This document shows, piece by piece, positions 62,074 through 64,000 of a stretch of 64,000 nucleotides of DNA. Source of the DNA: an uncultured Eubacterium sp. (GTDB lineage Bacteria > Bacillota > Clostridia > Lachnospirales > Lachnospiraceae); contig CAJTRZ010000011.1 of NCBI GenBank assembly GCA_910578975.1, positions 1 through 64,000 of the forward strand. Reading direction: 5' to 3'. The position numbers and the translations under genes are program-made. The number at the start of each line of letters is the position of its first letter. The first letter of the stretch is position 1. The notes beneath the pieces are model-generated. The model did no database searches, had not been told where the DNA came from, and saw nothing but the letters and a program-made list of their open reading frames with translations.

Positions 62074-62691
62074 TTAGAATAAATGTTTCTTTAACAGAAT
62101 TGAATCATCTTCCGTAATTTTACGTATTACTTTACACGGATTTCCTGCTGCAAGAACTCCTTCTGGTATATCCTTTGTCACAACACTTCCAGCTCCAATA
62201 ATTGTATCTTTTCCAATAGTTACACTACCACATATGGTTACATTTGATGCAATCCAGCAACCATCCTCTATTACAATAGGGCTGGCATATTCTAAATCAT
62301 ATGCGGTTCCATCTTCTTTAAATCGAATTCTACGTTCCTCTTTTAAAAATGGGTGAATTGGTGTCACCAGTGTACAATTTGGTCCAAAGAACACATCATC
62401 TCCTATCGTAATGGGACAGCAGTCCAAAACAACAAAATTAAAATTCACAAAGCAATTTTTGCCGATCTTCGTATTTATTCCGTAATCAAATTGAATTGGT
62501 CCCTGAATATATGTTCCCTCTCCCAAATCCGGTAAAAGTTTTTGTAAAATCTCTGCCCGCTTTTCCTCTTCATTCTCGTATGTATCATTATAATCCTTTG
62601 ACCATCTATGTGCATTTACTCGTTTTTTTGCCAGATTTTCATCTGATGTATCATAAATCTTTCCATTTAACATTTTCTCTTCTTCAGTCAT
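62074..62691 (-). CDS. Sugar O-acetyltransferase (maltose/galactoside acetyltransferase type)
   Basis: From ATG 62689-62691 (GGGAGGAAAA) the protein is 205 residues. It has an N-terminal Mac domain (EEEKMLNGKIYDTSDENLAKKRVNAHRW), then left-handed beta-helix hexapeptide repeats with CTLVTPIHPF (catalytic His), WIASNVTICGSVTIGKDTIIGAGSVVTKDIP. These trimeric enzymes acetylate galactosides, maltose or glucose with acetyl-CoA. It ends 22 nt after the NUDIX gene start side, so it may be co-transcribed. Confidence 0.9.
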   Translation of the reverse strand: MTEEEKMLNGKIYDTSDENLAKKRVNAHRWSKDYNDTYENEEEKRAEILQKLLPDLGEGTYIQGPIQFDYGINTKIGKNCFVNFNFVVLDCCPITIGDDVFFGPNCTLVTPIHPFLKEERRIRFKEDGTAYDLEYASPIVIEDGCWIASNVTICGSVTIGKDTIIGAGSVVTKDIPEGVLAAGNPCKVIRKITEDDSILLKKHLF

Positions 62692-62713
62692 TTTTCCTCC
62701 CAAAATATCTCCT

Positions 62714-63172
62714 CTAATAATCCTCAACTGCACTTTCCACTAATGTATCACCTTCATATACAACTTTCAATGTGAAAAAATTATTCTCTTCTATTAATTT
62801 CTTTAAAAAGATCCTATCACCTTCCCAAATGTTTAATTTTAATATGTCCTTCTTATCTACCCATTTCAATTCTCCCTCATCACACTCACTTAACTCACCT
62901 GAAAACTCACTCGCAGTAAATAAATACATATATTCTGTCTTCCATTCATTTGATATAAATGTAATCACTGCCCGTAGCCTGTACTTTGTCAATGTAAGAC
63001 CTGTCTCTTCAAATACTTCTCGTAAAAGACATTCTTCAGGTGTTTCGTCTTTTTCGAATTTTCCTCCTACCCCAATCCATTTCCCTTCATTTAAGTCATT
63101 TTCTTTCTTCGTTCTATGAAGCATTAAGTATTTATCATTCTTTTCTATATAACAAAGCGTTGTATTAATCAT
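62714..63172 (-). CDS. MutT-like NUDIX hydrolase
   Basis: The ATG 63170-63172 behind GAAAGGAAT gives 152 residues; an ORF extension upstream lacks a ribosome site. The NUDIX box GGKFEKDETPEECLLREVFEETGL fits GX5EX7REUXEEXGU, with early LMLHRTKKENDLNEGKWIGVGG as in 8-oxo-dGTP diphosphatases. It probably sanitises oxidised nucleotides. The acetyltransferase gene is 22 nt downstream on the same strand. Confidence 0.87.
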   Translation of the reverse strand: MINTTLCYIEKNDKYLMLHRTKKENDLNEGKWIGVGGKFEKDETPEECLLREVFEETGLTLTKYRLRAVITFISNEWKTEYMYLFTASEFSGELSECDEGELKWVDKKDILKLNIWEGDRIFLKKLIEENNFFTLKVVYEGDTLVESAVEDY

Positions 63173-63233
63173 TGTAATTCCTTTCAGAGTTTTTATAACG
63201 TTTATTTTATCACATATCTTTACTAAATTAAAT

Positions 63234-63265
63234 AAAAGCATGATGCATATAAACATCATGCTTTT
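63234..63265 (-). terminator. Hairpin between the LytTR-controlled unit and the NUDIX gene
   Basis: AAAAGCATGATG pairs perfectly with CATCATGCTTTT around an 8-nt loop. On the minus strand TTTTATTTAAT follows, so it can terminate transcripts coming from 63.3-63.4 kb. Confidence 0.7.
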
Positions 63266-63283
63266 ATAAAAACTCTTAACTTC

Positions 63284-63416
63284 AACAAAAGCACTAGTCC
63301 AAACAGCCTAGTGCTTTCATCGCCCCCCATTTTTCCATATCAATTTTTCTTTTCATTATGATATGGTAATTATAAAATCCATACTCCTTTGAATAGTAAT
63401 TTAACTATCCACCCCT
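63284..63416 (-). ncRNA. Candidate LytTR-controlled small transcript with a 20-residue ORF
   Basis: Downstream of the promoter at 63417-63485 lies about 130 nt ending in a hairpin (63288-63297 with 63308-63317, AAAGCACTAG/CTAGTGCTTT) followed by TTTT on the minus strand. It contains AAAGGAG at 63385-63391 and a 20-codon ORF at 63294-63356 whose product begins MKRKIDMEKW and ends LGCLD. The ORF stop codon lies inside the terminator stem and no ribosome site is well spaced from its ATG. It could be a signal peptide precursor or, more likely, a regulatory RNA. No family recognised. Confidence 0.45.
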
Positions 63417-63485
63417 AAAATAATAATATTCAACAAATGAGTCAATAGAATCTGCACGAACGATAGTGATTTTTGCATAAACGAT
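63417..63485 (-). promoter_or_regulatory. Promoter with paired LytTR direct repeats
   Basis: On the minus strand ATCGTTTAT (63477-63485) and ATCGTTCGT (63456-63464) are 12 bp apart, a 21-bp period, as in AgrA/ComE-type LytTR sites. They agree with the published consensus except at one position. Ten bases after the second repeat come TTGACT (63440-63445), a 17-nt spacer and TATTTT (63417-63422). This is the classical layout of a promoter activated by a LytTR regulator. Confidence 0.65.
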
Positions 63486-63551
63486 AGTATTTTTTATAGT
63501 ACCAGTGTGTTATTATGTAATTTTACTTCTTATTAACATATTTAATTCCAA

Positions 63552-63575
63552 TAAAAAAAGCCACTTTCGTGACTC
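63552..63575 (-). terminator. Terminator of the LytTR gene
   Basis: AGTCAC pairs with GTGGCT around GAAA, followed by seven T on the minus strand, directly after the stop codon. Confidence 0.75.
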
Positions 63576-63576
63576 T

Positions 63577-64000
63577 TTATGCATTTCCGCAATCATATAT
63601 TCTCTTTAAATATACTCTTTTAAATTCCCAAAGTTTTCTCTGTGCAACATCCAAGTCACTTCCATCTTTCATGTACACAATCAAATTCTCTAACCTCTCA
63701 ACCTCATCTAAGTTCACAATAAAAGACTTGTGACACCTGAAAAACCATTTATCACACAACTCCTTTTCAAACTCTTTCATGCTGGTATTACACCTTTTAT
63801 TTCATGCTTCATGTGAACAATGACATTGTGACTGGCTCCTTCCACATAACTAATATCTTTTAATGTAATTTCCCGTACTCCTTCTCCAACAATATTTACT
63901 TTAATTCTCTTATTTCTTTCTAAAAGAGTTTCTGCAGATTCTAATGCTTCGATGATTAACTCTTCCATCCTTTCTTTGTTAATATATCTAAAAGCATTTA
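63577..64000 (-). pseudogene. LytTR-type response regulator, cut by the window edge and apparently frameshifted
   Basis: The reading frame enters at 64000 with FRYINKER before MEELIIEALESAETLLE, typical of the end of a receiver domain and linker in AgrA/LytR regulators. A LytTR domain starts (VREITLKDISYVEGASHNVIV) but the frame stops at TGA 63777-63779. It resumes in another frame from the overlapping ATG at 63778-63780 (KEFEKELCDKWFFRCHKSFIVNLDEVERL to 63577). Both halves are needed for one DNA-binding domain. Either a true frameshift, programmed recoding, stop-start coupling or a sequencing error explains it. Confidence 0.7.

Overview
The window looks like chromosomal DNA from a low-G+C Gram-positive anaerobe, most probably a member of the Lachnospiraceae (Bacillota, Clostridia). 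This rests on AT-rich intergenic DNA, strong AGGAGG-type ribosome binding sites, lipoprotein signal peptides, DUF1292 and DUF3737 proteins, secreted glycanases with lysine-rich FN3 tails, a stand-alone RsmH paralogue and AgrA/LytTR-type regulation. No rRNA, tRNA, CRISPR array, phage or complete transposon was seen. Most genes lie on the minus strand.

Layout. 0.1-9.4 kb: a PrsA-like lipoprotein, a HAD protein that has lost its catalytic motifs, a secreted N-acetylglucosaminidase, a topoisomerase IV-type pair (parC, parE) and a small phosphatase/acetyltransferase operon. 10-15.8 kb: a membrane protein, a YjjG-type nucleotidase, trpS, a DUF3990 (ADP-ribosyltransferase-like) plus HTH pair behind a perfect 26-bp palindrome, a long RsmH paralogue and divergent luxS. 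15.8-23.3 kb: glycan genes, namely secreted GH26 and GH16 enzymes, a beta-helix protein, a TraX-like membrane protein and a GH13 protein whose three catalytic acids are replaced. 23.5-31 kb: an ABC-F/hydrolase operon on the plus strand, pheA and a folate operon (folC, folE, folP, folBK). 31-38 kb: an SH3 protein, DUF1292, a UvrD-like helicase, a phosphodiesterase-like protein, gltX, a small XRE regulator with duplicated upstream sites, and a P-loop kinase. 38-50 kb: a SecB-like protein beside a 1529-residue secreted phosphoesterase, a Cytidylate_kin2 protein, and an MMPL exporter / heptad-repeat lipoprotein / TetR cassette that carries a decayed MMPL copy. 50-58 kb: a HAD phosphatase, GtrA, an acyltransferase-like protein overlapping a small membrane protein, xth, then a possible resistance cluster (AadA-like, VOC, Lsa-type ABC-F) and a thioesterase next to an array of TTTACATATA sites. 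58-64 kb: small accessory genes (DUF305, GyrI-like, esterase, a His/Cys-rich repeat protein, Dabb, GNAT, acetyltransferase, NUDIX), then a LytTR response regulator cut by the window edge and split by an apparent frameshift.

How they work together. Several loci read as self-contained, self-regulated modules. The strongest are the DUF3990/HTH pair with its operator, the TetR cassette with a shared TACAyTTGTA site before each of its three genes, and the LytTR regulator facing a promoter with two 9-bp direct repeats 21 bp apart. That promoter drives an unannotated unit of about 130 nt holding a 20-residue ORF and a terminator. It is the best candidate here for an undescribed system. All functional calls come from reading motifs and family resemblance; nothing was searched against a database.
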